Shown here: positions 30,203 through 38,423 of the stretch, in pieces
Layout of the letters: each line of letters opens with the position of its first letter
Numbering within the stretch: the stretch's first letter is position 1
Source: Vineibacter terrae
GTDB lineage: Bacteria; Pseudomonadota; Alphaproteobacteria; Reyranellales; Reyranellaceae
Assembly (NCBI RefSeq): GCF_008039615.1
Contig: NZ_VDUZ01000028.1
Span: forward strand, 1 to 64,000
Direction of reading: 5' to 3'
Length of the DNA stretch: 64,000 nt
Made by a program: the position numbers and the translations under genes
Notes under the pieces: model-generated
The model's input: only the letters and a program-made list of their open reading frames with translations
What the model was told of the DNA's origin: nothing
Database searches by the model: none

Positions 30203-31378
30203 ATGCGGAAGACACTGCTTGCGGGTGCCGCGATTGGCACGCTGATGGTGGCCGGCGGCGCCCAGGCCCAGGTGCAGTCGGGCCCGGGCTTCTTCGGCTA
30301 CATGGACGGGATGTACATCCTGCCTGGCAACACGGGCATGAGCGAAGCGTCGACCATTCCCGGCAAGGCGGGCCGCGGCGACGGCTGGGGCATCGACGGC
30401 AAGCTGGGCTATCGCTTCGATGGCGCGTACGACCTGGCGCTGGGCGGCCGCTACTTCGACCGCAGCAAGGGCAAGGGCGCCGGCGTCTTCGACTGGCACG
30501 GCACGAAGAACACCTATTGGAACATCGACGCCGAGGTCGGCTACAACATCACCGGCCCGGGCTACGGCGTGCGGCCGTTCATCGGCATCCGCTACCAGCA
30601 GTGGCGTGCCTCGTTCGCCGATAGCGTCGCGCCGGTCTTCGGCGGCGGCGAGTACTCGTGGGGCGTCGGCCCGCGCATCGGCGTGGATGCCTCGCTGCGC
30701 CTGACGGACATCGTCAGCCTGTTCGGCGGCATCGACACGGCGTTCCTGTACGGCAAGACCAAGGGCAAGACCAGCGTGCCGCCGGGCGGCAGCCTGAACA
30801 GCGAGCGGCTGATCTGGGATATCGGCGGCCGCATCGGCATCGACGTCGAGCTTGCGCCGCTGTGGCATCTGGGCGTCGGCTATAAGGTCGAGTGGTTTGA
30901 CGGCGTGAACCATGCGCTGTCGCAGGGCGGCGGTGGCCCGAAGGGCCGCTCGGGCGAGCTGGTGCACGGCCCGTTCGTGCGTCTGGCGTACAACTGGGGC
31001 GCGCCGCCTCCGGGTGCGCCGGCGGTGGCGCCGCCGGTGCCGGGCGCGACGCGCTCGTTCATCGTGTTCTTCGACTTCGACAAGTCGAACCTGACGCCGA
31101 CGGCGGTGCAGACGATCAAGCAGGCGTCGGACCAGGCGAAGTCTGGCCGCACGACGCGGATCGACGTGACGGGCCATACGGACCGCGCGGGCACGGATGC
31201 GTACAACATGGCGCTGTCGCTGCGCCGTGCGAACGCGGTGAAGAACGAGCTGGTGCGCACCGGCATCCCGGCGACGCAGATCGCGGTCGTGGGCCGTGGC
31301 GAGAGCCAGCCGCTGGTGCCGACGGCGGACGGTGTGCGTGAGCCGCAGAACCGCCGCGTGGAGATCGTGCTGAACTGA
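30203..31378 (+). CDS. OmpA-family outer-membrane protein, copy 1
   Basis: 391-residue outer-membrane protein. The signal peptide (1-22) ends GGAQAQ. The N-terminal beta-barrel (about 25-265) contains GYRFDGAYDLALGGRYFD, RPFIGIRYQQWRASF and GVGYKVEWFDG. A Pro-rich linker (about 272-285) leads to the OmpA C-terminal peptidoglycan-binding domain, FIVFFDFDKSNLTPTA...VTGHTDRAGTDAYNMALSLRRA...VGRGESQPLVPTADGVREPQNRR. The domain's conserved Asp and Arg residues are intact. The gene is identical to the next gene, including the terminator. It probably anchors the outer membrane to peptidoglycan. Transcription comes from its own upstream element. Confidence 0.92.
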   Translation: MRKTLLAGAAIGTLMVAGGAQAQVQSGPGFFGYMDGMYILPGNTGMSEASTIPGKAGRGDGWGIDGKLGYRFDGAYDLALGGRYFDRSKGKGAGVFDWHGTKNTYWNIDAEVGYNITGPGYGVRPFIGIRYQQWRASFADSVAPVFGGGEYSWGVGPRIGVDASLRLTDIVSLFGGIDTAFLYGKTKGKTSVPPGGSLNSERLIWDIGGRIGIDVELAPLWHLGVGYKVEWFDGVNHALSQGGGGPKGRSGELVHGPFVRLAYNWGAPPPGAPAVAPPVPGATRSFIVFFDFDKSNLTPTAVQTIKQASDQAKSGRTTRIDVTGHTDRAGTDAYNMALSLRRANAVKNELVRTGIPATQIAVVGRGESQPLVPTADGVREPQNRRVEIVLN

Positions 31379-31403
31379 TCCGTACCATCCGGGACGGAAC
31401 GCG

Positions 31404-31430
31404 ACGGGCGCCCCCCAGGGGCGCCCGTTT
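31404..31430 (+). terminator. rho-independent terminator, OmpA copy 1
   Basis: Stem ACGGGCGCCCC with complement GGGGCGCCCGT around a CCA loop, followed by a short T-run. It lies 26 bp after the stop codon and is duplicated with the gene. Confidence 0.75.
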
Positions 31431-31455
31431 CTGTTGCGAGAATGCCACATCTTCC
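31431..31455 (+). promoter_or_regulatory. shared outer-membrane-gene element, copy 2
   Basis: CTGTTGCGAGAATGCCACAT followed by CTTCC, starting immediately after the terminator of copy 1 and 140 bp before ATG 31595. It also shares GTCAAGCGC downstream with the porin copy (GTCAAAGCGC). This places a separate promoter in front of the second ompA-like gene. Confidence 0.55.
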
Positions 31456-31594
31456 AAAAATACCGCGTCAAGCGCATGGGAATCGCGTGTCGAGGCTTTT
31501 GATTGCGCGCCGTTCGGGATTAAATGCACGCGGCACGACTGGCGATCCCCGTGAGGCGGCCGCGCGGATCGTCGCCAAAGAGAGAGGTGAGTGA

Positions 31595-32776
31595 ATGAAC
31601 ATGCGGAAGACACTGCTTGCGGGTGCCGCGATTGGCACGCTGATGGTGGCCGGCGGCGCCCAGGCCCAGGTGCAGTCGGGCCCGGGCTTCTTCGGCTACA
31701 TGGACGGGATGTACATCCTGCCTGGCAACACGGGCATGAGCGAAGCGTCGACCATTCCCGGCAAGGCGGGCCGCGGCGACGGCTGGGGCATCGACGGCAA
31801 GCTGGGCTATCGCTTCGATGGCGCGTACGACCTGGCGCTGGGCGGCCGCTACTTCGACCGCAGCAAGGGCAAGGGCGCCGGCGTCTTCGACTGGCACGGC
31901 ACGAAGAACACCTATTGGAACATCGACGCCGAGGTCGGCTACAACATCACCGGCCCGGGCTACGGCGTGCGGCCGTTCATCGGCATCCGCTACCAGCAGT
32001 GGCGTGCCTCGTTCGCCGATAGCGTCGCGCCGGTCTTCGGCGGCGGCGAGTACTCGTGGGGCGTCGGCCCGCGCATCGGCGTGGATGCCTCGCTGCGCCT
32101 GACGGACATCGTCAGCCTGTTCGGCGGCATCGACACGGCGTTCCTGTACGGCAAGACCAAGGGCAAGACCAGCGTGCCGCCGGGCGGCAGCCTGAACAGC
32201 GAGCGGCTGATCTGGGATATCGGCGGCCGCATCGGCATCGACGTCGAGCTTGCGCCGCTGTGGCATCTGGGCGTCGGCTATAAGGTCGAGTGGTTTGACG
32301 GCGTGAACCATGCGCTGTCGCAGGGCGGCGGTGGCCCGAAGGGCCGCTCGGGCGAGCTGGTGCACGGCCCGTTCGTGCGTCTGGCGTACAACTGGGGCGC
32401 GCCGCCTCCGGGTGCGCCGGCGGTGGCGCCGCCGGTGCCGGGCGCGACGCGCTCGTTCATCGTGTTCTTCGACTTCGACAAGTCGAACCTGACGCCGACG
32501 GCGGTGCAGACGATCAAGCAGGCGTCGGACCAGGCGAAGTCTGGCCGCACGACGCGGATCGACGTGACGGGCCATACGGACCGCGCGGGCACGGATGCGT
32601 ACAACATGGCGCTGTCGCTGCGCCGTGCGAACGCGGTGAAGAACGAGCTGGTGCGCACCGGCATCCCGGCGACGCAGATCGCGGTCGTGGGCCGTGGCGA
32701 GAGCCAGCCGCTGGTGCCGACGGCGGACGGTGTGCGTGAGCCGCAGAACCGCCGCGTGGAGATCGTGCTGAACTGA
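31595..32776 (+). CDS. OmpA-family outer-membrane protein, copy 2
   Basis: 393 residues if translation begins at ATG 31595 (MNMRKTLL...), which has AGAGG eight bases upstream; from ATG 31601 the protein is residue-for-residue the same as copy 1. Signal peptide, eight-strand-type barrel, proline-rich linker and OmpA peptidoglycan-binding domain are as in copy 1. Absence of any divergence points to a very recent duplication or continuing gene conversion. The two genes have different leaders, so they may be expressed differently although the mature proteins are identical. Confidence 0.92.
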   Translation: MNMRKTLLAGAAIGTLMVAGGAQAQVQSGPGFFGYMDGMYILPGNTGMSEASTIPGKAGRGDGWGIDGKLGYRFDGAYDLALGGRYFDRSKGKGAGVFDWHGTKNTYWNIDAEVGYNITGPGYGVRPFIGIRYQQWRASFADSVAPVFGGGEYSWGVGPRIGVDASLRLTDIVSLFGGIDTAFLYGKTKGKTSVPPGGSLNSERLIWDIGGRIGIDVELAPLWHLGVGYKVEWFDGVNHALSQGGGGPKGRSGELVHGPFVRLAYNWGAPPPGAPAVAPPVPGATRSFIVFFDFDKSNLTPTAVQTIKQASDQAKSGRTTRIDVTGHTDRAGTDAYNMALSLRRANAVKNELVRTGIPATQIAVVGRGESQPLVPTADGVREPQNRRVEIVLN

Positions 32777-32828
32777 TCCGTACCATCCGGGACGGAACGC
32801 GACGGGCGCCCCCCAGGGGCGCCCGTTT
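31601..32828 (+). repeat. perfect 1.2-kb direct repeat, unit 2
   Basis: Second unit of the duplication, separated from unit 1 by 170 bp of unique leader. Recombination between the units would delete one gene and one leader. Confidence 0.92.
32802..32828 (+). terminator. rho-independent terminator, OmpA copy 2
   Basis: Identical hairpin to the one after copy 1 (stem ACGGGCGCCCC/GGGGCGCCCGT), followed by TTTT. Confidence 0.75.
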
Positions 32829-32887
32829 TGCGTTGGCAATTCCCGCAAGCGCACCACTCGATCTCAGGAAGGCTGGGCTTGCGTTTA

Positions 32888-33039
32888 GTCGGGCCGCGCC
32901 GCTCCAGCGGCGCTCTTCTATCAATGACTCGTCAATAGGTCAGTCCGGGTGGCGCGAGCCTCCGATGACGTGCGATTCGGCCAACGCCGGTCAAATTCGG
33001 TCAAAATGCAAGAGCGCCGCTGGAGCGGCGCGGCCCGAC
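32888..33039. repeat. paired palindromic element (REPIN-like), copy 1
   Basis: Two inverted arms, GTCGGGCCGCGCCGCTCCAG... (32888-32917) and its complement (33010-33039), about 30 bp each and bracketing 92 bp. Each arm contains its own hairpin, CGCCGCT-CC-AGCGGCG. The same arms recur at 36794-36887 with a shorter core. It sits just downstream of the DUF3576 gene and the second ompA-like gene. Confidence 0.85.
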
Positions 33040-33053
33040 CAGGCGCGGCGCCC

Positions 33054-33617
33054 TTACTGACCCGTCTGGGCGATTCGCAGCTGCCGTGCGCGCGTGAGGA
33101 TCTGGTTCTCCAGCTCCAGGCTGGTGCGCGGGTCGACACTGGCATCCACCCAGCCGCGATTGCCGCCGGTCTGGCGAAACACGGATGCACGCACGCCATC
33201 GGCCCGCAGGTCGCGATCGAGGATCGTGATCTGCACCTTCATGCGCTCGTTGGGGCTCTCCGGCGGGCTGTACCAGTCGGTGATGATGGTGCCACCGAAC
33301 GGATCAGCCGATGCCAGCGGCATGAACGATACTGTGTCCAGCGAGGCCCGCCACAGGAAGGCGTTGACCGCGATGCCGGGCTCGTCGAGCCCCTTCTTCT
33401 TGTCATCGCGCGAGCCGAACAGGCCGCCGGGGCCGAACAGCCCGCTGTCCGATGGCTGGGTGCGACCGCCGATGCCGCGCTGGATCGCATCGCGGCGGCG
33501 GTCGATCGTGTCCACATCGGCGCCCTGGTTCGAATTGCATCCGGTCAAGCTGCCTGCCGTCATGACCAGGAAGAGACCGGCGAATGCCATTGCACCCGGG
33601 CGGACGATACGATTCAT
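33054..33617 (-). CDS. DUF3576 outer-membrane lipoprotein
   Basis: 187-residue lipoprotein. Signal peptide with lipobox LTGC (Cys27). The body shows AVNAFLWRASLDTVSFMPLASADPFGGTIITDWYSPP..NERMKVQITILDRDLRADGVRASVFRQ, the conserved core of DUF3576, a family almost restricted to alphaproteobacteria and usually encoded next to leuS and lptE. Function is unknown; the neighbourhood suggests envelope assembly. The stop lies 14 bp beyond the REPIN-like element. ATG 33617 follows AGCAAGG. Confidence 0.85.
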   Translation of the reverse strand: MNRIVRPGAMAFAGLFLVMTAGSLTGCNSNQGADVDTIDRRRDAIQRGIGGRTQPSDSGLFGPGGLFGSRDDKKKGLDEPGIAVNAFLWRASLDTVSFMPLASADPFGGTIITDWYSPPESPNERMKVQITILDRDLRADGVRASVFRQTGGNRGWVDASVDPRTSLELENQILTRARQLRIAQTGQ

Positions 33618-33937
33618 CGAGCCTTGCTCCTGCGCCGCCGGCGACTCCCTGCCCCCCAGGCGGCTGCCTTAGACTTCGGGCGTTGCTGCCCAGCCGGCGT
33701 TATGAGGGACTTCCAACCGCGCGGCAAGCCGCTTGCGCATCGCATTGCAGGAACAGTCGCTGAGAAACCGCCCGGCGCCGTATCGAAATGAAACAGCCCA
33801 TGGCGTGCAGATTCCGTTTTGCGGGCGTAAGTGGCAAATCGAAACTTGGTGTGACCGACGGTGACCCGCTGTCGATGCCGCCGTCCCGGACCGCGTCCGC
33901 AGCACCCGCGATCGGCAAATAATCCTGAAGACACAGT

Positions 33938-33962
33938 CTGTTGCCGAATAGCCACACCTTCC
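33938..33962 (+). promoter_or_regulatory. shared outer-membrane-gene element, copy 3
   Basis: CTGTTGCCGAATAGCCACAC followed by CTTCC. Compared with the two ompA-like copies it has a one-base shift around GAAT-(A)G-CCACA. It ends about 30 bp upstream of the candidate -35 hexamer. Confidence 0.55.
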
Positions 33963-33992
33963 GACAGAATCATGTCAAAGCGCTTTGGTTCC

Positions 33993-34022
33993 TTGACCCT
34001 GATTGCGACCCGGTGGTTACAT
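33993..34022 (+). promoter_or_regulatory. candidate sigma-70 promoter of porin
   Basis: TTGACC (33993-33998), an 18-bp spacer, then TTACAT (34017-34022). This gives a leader of roughly 110 nt before the porin start. Confidence 0.4.
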
Positions 34023-34141
34023 GCGGCGTCGTCCGTTCGTGGCGGGGGCGGTTTGTTGGCCGGCTCAGGCTAGACCCCTCGAACCGGCCAAAGACGGTCC
34101 GACATGCGTAGCGTAATTCAGACCCACGAGAGAGGGAGAAC

Positions 34142-35359
34142 ATGAAAAAAGCACTACTGGGCTCGACCGCGCTGGTCGCCGGTGGTCTCCTCGCCGCGCC
34201 GGCGATGGCTGCCGATCCGATCAAGCTCGAGCTGCGTGGCTACTTCCAGTTCATGATCGTGGTCGGCCACACCGACCGTGACGTGGTTGGCACGACCGGA
34301 ACGAGCTATCGCCCCGAGAACCTGAAGTACGAAGGCGAAATCTGGTTCACCGGCACGACCAAGCTGGACAACGGCACCTCCATCGGTATCCGTGTCGAGC
34401 TGGAAGGCTGGTCACAGGGCGGCGGCACCACCTCGACCAACGACCAGATGGACGAGGAATACCTGTTCGCGTTCGGCGACTGGGGCCGCATCGAGTTCGG
34501 CGGCACCGACTCGGCGTCGTTCAAGATGCAGTACTCGTCGCCGTCGGCGTTGATCGGCTGGGGCTTCAACGATCACAACTTCAACTACTTCGGCAACGGC
34601 TTCAACGCCAGCAACCAGGCCGGCCGTGGCGGCAACATCCTTGGAACCGGCGCTGCCCACAATGCCGGCTTCAGCGCTGACGCCAACAAGTTCACGTACT
34701 TCACGCCGCGGTTCGCCGGCTTCCAGCTCGGCTTCTCGTACACGCCGTCGTTCGGCCTCGGCGCGCTCGCCACGTGCACTTCGCGCAACGGCAACGCGAA
34801 CTTCAACAACTGCCCGAAGAACTCCAACATCTGGCACAACGGCCTCGACATCGCGGCGAACTACCTGAACAAGTTCGGTGACGTGTCGATCGCCCTGTAC
34901 GGCGGCTACGCGACTGCCGGCTTCGATCGTGGTCCGGGCTTGGTGGGCGTTTCAACGACGCTGGGTAGCCAGGCTGGCCGCTACAAGACCTGGGCTGCGG
35001 GCGCGCAGATCGGCTTCGCCGGCTTTACGCTGGGTGGCGGTGCCGGTGGCGACAACAACGGCTTGAAGGGCAACAACCAGACCCGCTGGTATACGGCCTC
35101 GCTGATGTACGAAACGGGTCCGTGGCAGCTCTCGGCCGGCTGGTGGGGCGGTCGCAACAACGACGGCAACGCCGTGGCGGGCTCGCAGAACGCGCCGGGC
35201 AAGGACAAGATCGACTACTTCGAGCTGGGCGCCAACTACGCGCTTTCGCCGGGCATCAAGCTCACTGGCGGCGTGTTCTATTACATGGGCTCGGGCCAGA
35301 GCAAGAGCGAGAAGGCGGACTCCTGGGCGTTCGTCTTCGGTACGGCTCTGACCTTCTGA
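34142..35359 (+). CDS. general porin, alphaproteobacterial Porin_4 type
   Basis: 405-residue outer-membrane porin. The signal peptide ends at PAMA (about residue 22). The mature protein is rich in alternating aromatic/polar strands (ELRGYFQFMIVVGH, GEIWFTGTTKLDNGTSIGIRVELEG) and ends in aromatic FVFGTALTF, as barrels do. The segment FGDWGRIEFGGTDSASFKMQYSSPSAL corresponds to the porin loop 3 region. The ribosome site is GAGAGAGGGAGAAC just before ATG 34142. A strong terminator follows. Codon use and leader suggest a highly expressed protein. Pore selectivity cannot be told from the sequence. Confidence 0.92.
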   Translation: MKKALLGSTALVAGGLLAAPAMAADPIKLELRGYFQFMIVVGHTDRDVVGTTGTSYRPENLKYEGEIWFTGTTKLDNGTSIGIRVELEGWSQGGGTTSTNDQMDEEYLFAFGDWGRIEFGGTDSASFKMQYSSPSALIGWGFNDHNFNYFGNGFNASNQAGRGGNILGTGAAHNAGFSADANKFTYFTPRFAGFQLGFSYTPSFGLGALATCTSRNGNANFNNCPKNSNIWHNGLDIAANYLNKFGDVSIALYGGYATAGFDRGPGLVGVSTTLGSQAGRYKTWAAGAQIGFAGFTLGGGAGGDNNGLKGNNQTRWYTASLMYETGPWQLSAGWWGGRNNDGNAVAGSQNAPGKDKIDYFELGANYALSPGIKLTGGVFYYMGSGQSKSEKADSWAFVFGTALTF

Positions 35360-35387
35360 TATCGATACTCACGGGTCTGAGTACAGG

Positions 35388-35418
35388 GAGAGCGGGCTGC
35401 GGCCCGCTCTCTTTTTTT
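35388..35418 (+). terminator. rho-independent terminator of porin
   Basis: Perfect 10-bp stem GAGAGCGGGC/GCCCGCTCTC with a TGCG loop, followed by seven T. The strongest terminator in the window. Confidence 0.93.
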
Positions 35419-35439
35419 GTGGCCATATACGCCCCCATT

Positions 35440-35519
35440 GTCATCCCGAGCGAAGCGAGGGATCTCCTGAGGATCGAGGCTCCATTCGCGGGAGATCCCT
35501 CGCTTTCGCTCGGGATGAC
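35440..35519. repeat. dispersed inverted repeat, GTCATCCCGAGCG family, copy C
   Basis: 80 bp; the arms have compensating changes (CGAAGCGAG paired with CTCGCTTTCG). The right end is followed by a 13-bp tandem duplication of GGATGACAGTGAA. Located between the porin terminator and the 3' end of hemW. Confidence 0.85.
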
Positions 35520-35559
35520 AGTGAAAGGATGACAGTGAAGATGTGTGGCGCCGAGAGCG

Positions 35560-36768
35560 CTAAGCTCGGGATGAGGTGCGAACCGCGTCCAGCAGCCGCG
35601 CCAGCACGGCGTTGAGCACCTGCCGGCCGTGGGCGGTGGCGCGCAGCGTCTGCGTGCTGATGGCCAGGAAGCCGCCCTCGACCAGGCGATGCAGCGCATC
35701 GGCATCGCACGCGGCCACCGGATCGACGCCGGTCACGCGGCGGAAGACCATGCGGTCGATCCCGTCCGTCAGGCGCAAGCCCATCATCAACGCCTCGGCC
35801 ACAAGGTCGGCGCCTTGGACGATCGTGTCCTCCACCGTCGCATGGCCATGGGCTTCGACCTGCTCGAGCCAGGCTTCAGGGCCGGTGGCTTGGCGCGTGG
35901 CACGCTTGCGCGCGCTTGCGTCGCCGCCACCCGGAGACGACACACGGCCGTGGGCGCCGGGGCCGACGCCGACATAGTCCTCATAGCGCCAATAGGCGAG
36001 ATTGTGCCGGCAAGCCCCGCCGCTCCGGGCATGATTTGATATCTCGTATGCCGGCAGGGCTGAATCGGCGAGCCGCATCTGGGTTGCTTCGAACAAAGCC
36101 GCCTGGGTGTCCTCGTCCGGCAGCGCGAACAGGCCGCGCGCGTGATCCTGCCAGAAGCGCGTGCCGCGCTCGATCGTGAGCTGATAGACCGACAAATGGT
36201 CGCGCACGAAGCCCAGCGCCCGATCCAGCTCGGCATGCCAGGCATCGACCGTCTGGCCAGGGCGGGCATAGATCAGATCGAAGGAGTGGCGGGGGAAGAT
36301 ATCGCGCGCCAGCGCCAGCGCCGCGAGCGCTTCGCCGACGTCGTGCTCGCGGCCCAGAAAGCGCAAGGCCTGGGCGTCGAAGGCCTGCACGCCCAGCGAC
36401 ACACGGTTGACGCCGGCCGCGCGCAAGGCCTCAAACCGGGCGGCCTCGACCGAGGTGGGGTTGGCCTCCAGCGTGATCTCGACGTCCTGGCTCACCGGCC
36501 ACAGGTTGCGGATGCTCTCGATGACGGCGGCGACCGTCTCCGGCGGCATCAGCGAGGGCGTGCCGCCGCCGAAGAAGATGCTGGTGACGGCACGGCCTGG
36601 CGTCTGTGTCGCATAGTGCCAGAGCTCGGCCTGCAGCGCATTGCGCCAGCGCCGTTGATCGACGGCATCGCGCACATGGCTGTTGAAGTCGCAATACGGG
36701 CACTTCGACCGGCAGAACGGCCAGTGCATATAGATGCCGAACAACGGCGTGCGCGAGGTCGATGTCAT
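35560..36768 (-). CDS. hemW: HemW, radical SAM haem chaperone (coproporphyrinogen oxidase-like)
   Basis: 402-residue radical SAM protein. The 4Fe-4S motif is CRSKCPYCDF near the N-terminus (C-X3-C-X2-C), preceded by GIYMHWPF. Other family segments are SIFFGGGTPSLMPPE, EITLEANPTSVE, GVNRVSLGVQAFDAQALRFLGR and the HemN C-terminal domain around EALMMGLRLTDGID. Once annotated as oxygen-independent coproporphyrinogen III oxidase, the family is now known to hand haem to respiratory proteins. ATG 36768 is used; a GTG at 36774 is also possible. It follows rph-rdgB on the same strand, the usual alphaproteobacterial order, with a REPIN-like element in the spacer. Confidence 0.9.
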   Translation of the reverse strand: MTSTSRTPLFGIYMHWPFCRSKCPYCDFNSHVRDAVDQRRWRNALQAELWHYATQTPGRAVTSIFFGGGTPSLMPPETVAAVIESIRNLWPVSQDVEITLEANPTSVEAARFEALRAAGVNRVSLGVQAFDAQALRFLGREHDVGEALAALALARDIFPRHSFDLIYARPGQTVDAWHAELDRALGFVRDHLSVYQLTIERGTRFWQDHARGLFALPDEDTQAALFEATQMRLADSALPAYEISNHARSGGACRHNLAYWRYEDYVGVGPGAHGRVSSPGGGDASARKRATRQATGPEAWLEQVEAHGHATVEDTIVQGADLVAEALMMGLRLTDGIDRMVFRRVTGVDPVAACDADALHRLVEGGFLAISTQTLRATAHGRQVLNAVLARLLDAVRTSSRA

Positions 36769-36793
36769 GGGCACCGCCGCAAATGAGTCATGG

Positions 36794-36887
36794 GTCGGGC
36801 CGCGCCGCTCCAGCGGCGCTCATGCAACGACGTTCCGGACGGATACGACCTTCGACACTGAGCGCCGCTGGAGCGGCGCGGCCCGAC
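36794..36887. repeat. paired palindromic element (REPIN-like), copy 2
   Basis: Arms 36794-36821 and 36860-36887 are the same sequence pair as in copy 1 (GTCGGGCCGCGCCGCTCCAG...), with a core of 38 bp. It lies between the rdgB stop and the hemW start, so it would be transcribed within that operon. Confidence 0.85.
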
Positions 36888-36903
36888 CGGATCGCTTGGC
36901 TCA

Positions 36904-37515
36904 TCAAAAGCAGGCGGCGATCAGCTTGCGGAAGGCGTTGCCGCGATGGCTGATCGCGCTCTTGGCCGCGGGGTCCATCTCGGCGCAGGTGAGCGCCGAG
37001 CCCTGCGGCTGAAATGTCGGGTCGTAGCCGTGTCCCTGCGTGCCGCGCGGCGGCCAGACGATGTGCCCGGGCATCTCGCCCCGCACCAGCTCGCAATGGC
37101 CGTCCGGCCACGCCAGCGCCAGCACGCAGACGAAGGTGGCGCGCCGGGCCTCGGGTGATTCCGGCACCCCGCGCGCCGTCAGTTCGCGCTGGATACGTGC
37201 CATGCCCACCATGGCGTCGCGCGTGGGGCCCTCCCAGTCGGCCGTGATGACGCCGGGCTGTCCGTCGAGCGCCGCGACGCAGAGGCCGGAATCGTCGGCC
37301 AGCGCCGGCAGGCCGGCCTCCAGGGCCGCCGCCCGTGCCTTCAGAGTGGCGTTGTCCTCGAACGTGGCGCCGGTCTCCTCCGGCGCCGCCAACCCCAGCT
37401 CGGCGGCCGAGACGACATCGATCGCGGCATCTCCCAGCAGGTGGCCGATCTCGGCTGCCTTGCCGCGATTGTGGGTCGCAACGACCAGCCTGGGTCCGCT
37501 GAAGCGCCGAGCCAT
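36904..37515 (-). CDS. rdgB: non-canonical purine NTP pyrophosphatase (RdgB/HAM1)
   Basis: 203-residue house-cleaning enzyme hydrolysing dITP, ITP and XTP. N-terminal LVVATHNRGKAAEI is the substrate-binding SHNxxK-type motif. ETGATFEDNATLKARAAA, LADDSGLCVAALDGQPGV, GHGYDPTFQPQG and the terminal AAKSAISHRGNAFRKL are all family signatures. ATG 37515 (MARRFSG) gives the standard length. It starts 14 bp after rph, so the two are co-transcribed. Confidence 0.93.
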   Translation of the reverse strand: MARRFSGPRLVVATHNRGKAAEIGHLLGDAAIDVVSAAELGLAAPEETGATFEDNATLKARAAALEAGLPALADDSGLCVAALDGQPGVITADWEGPTRDAMVGMARIQRELTARGVPESPEARRATFVCVLALAWPDGHCELVRGEMPGHIVWPPRGTQGHGYDPTFQPQGSALTCAEMDPAAKSAISHRGNAFRKLIAACF

Positions 37516-37529
37516 GATCCACCGCCCGC

Positions 37530-38252
37530 TCAGGCCGTCAGCCCGAGCGCCGCACGCTGCGCGGCGCAAAGCTCGGTGATGCCCTTGCGCGCCAGCGTCA
37601 GCAGCGCCAGGAACTCGGCTTCGCTGAACGGCGCCTTCTCCGCCGTGCCCTGCACCTCCACGATGCCGCCGCTGCCCGTCAGCACGAAGTTGGCGTCGGC
37701 CTGCGCGCCCGAATCCTCGGGGTAATCGAGGTCCAGCACCGCCGCGCCCTCGTGGATGCCGCAGGAGATGGCGGCGACCTGGCCCGTGATGGGGTCGCGC
37801 GCCAGCTTGCCGGCCTGACGCTGGCGGTCGATGGCCTGGCGCAGCGCCACCCAGGCGCCGGTCACGCTGGCGGTCCGCGTGCCGCCATCGGCCTGCAGCA
37901 CGTCGCAGTCGATCTTGATGGTGGTGTCCGGCATCGCCTCCAGATCGACCACGGCCCGCAGCGCGCGGCCGATCAGCCGCTGAATCTCCTGGGTGCGGCC
38001 CGACTGCTTGCCGCGCGCCGCCTCGCGGTCGGAGCGCGTATGGGTCGATCGCGGCAGCATGCCGTACTCCGCCGTCACCCAGCCGCGGCCGGAATTGCGC
38101 AGGAAGGACGGCACCTTGTCCTCGACGCTGGCCGTGCACAGCACATGCGTGTCGCCGAACTTGGCGAGGCATGATCCCTCGGCATGGCGTGAGAAGCCGG
38201 GGACGAGCTCGATACGGCGCAGCTGATCGGGGGCGCGGCCGGAGGGGCGCAT
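37530..38252 (-). CDS. rph: ribonuclease PH
   Basis: 240-residue phosphorolytic 3'-5' exoribonuclease that trims tRNA 3' ends. It begins [44 protein letters not shown], the canonical RNase PH start. [50 protein letters not shown] and [32 protein letters not shown] cover the catalytic core including the phosphate-binding arginines. It is divergent from hrcA across a 171-bp spacer, an arrangement conserved in alphaproteobacteria. Confidence 0.96.
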   Translation of the reverse strand: MRPSGRAPDQLRRIELVPGFSRHAEGSCLAKFGDTHVLCTASVEDKVPSFLRNSGRGWVTAEYGMLPRSTHTRSDREAARGKQSGRTQEIQRLIGRALRAVVDLEAMPDTTIKIDCDVLQADGGTRTASVTGAWVALRQAIDRQRQAGKLARDPITGQVAAISCGIHEGAAVLDLDYPEDSGAQADANFVLTGSGGIVEVQGTAEKAPFSEAEFLALLTLARKGITELCAAQRAALGLTA

Positions 38253-38423
38253 GATGGTCTCTTTCCTGTTGTCCGGGCATCACCAACACCGGAACCCGCC
38301 CGGTCGACAACTGTTATTTCGCCCGCCCGCCATCCCTGGCCCGGCGCGGGCCGGGCACGATCCCACATTGACGCCCGGCAGGCCACGGCCTAACTCTGGA
38401 TGGTATCGGAGGTGCAGCCCGCG

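Larger units (their letters stand above)
30203..31430 (+). repeat. perfect 1.2-kb direct repeat, unit 1
   Basis: 1,228 bp that match 31601-32828 at a constant offset of 1,398 bp, wherever compared. Identity begins exactly at the ATGCGGAAG start and stops within the T-run of the terminator. Leaders before the two units differ except for the shared upstream element. Confidence 0.92.
33618..34141. other. porin upstream region
   Basis: 524 bp with no protein-like reading frame. It holds the third copy of the shared outer-membrane element (33938-33962) and a good sigma-70-type promoter (33993-34022). The leader runs about 110 nt to the porin ATG. The stretch next to the DUF3576 gene must also carry that gene's promoter on the minus strand. 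Confidence 0.5.
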
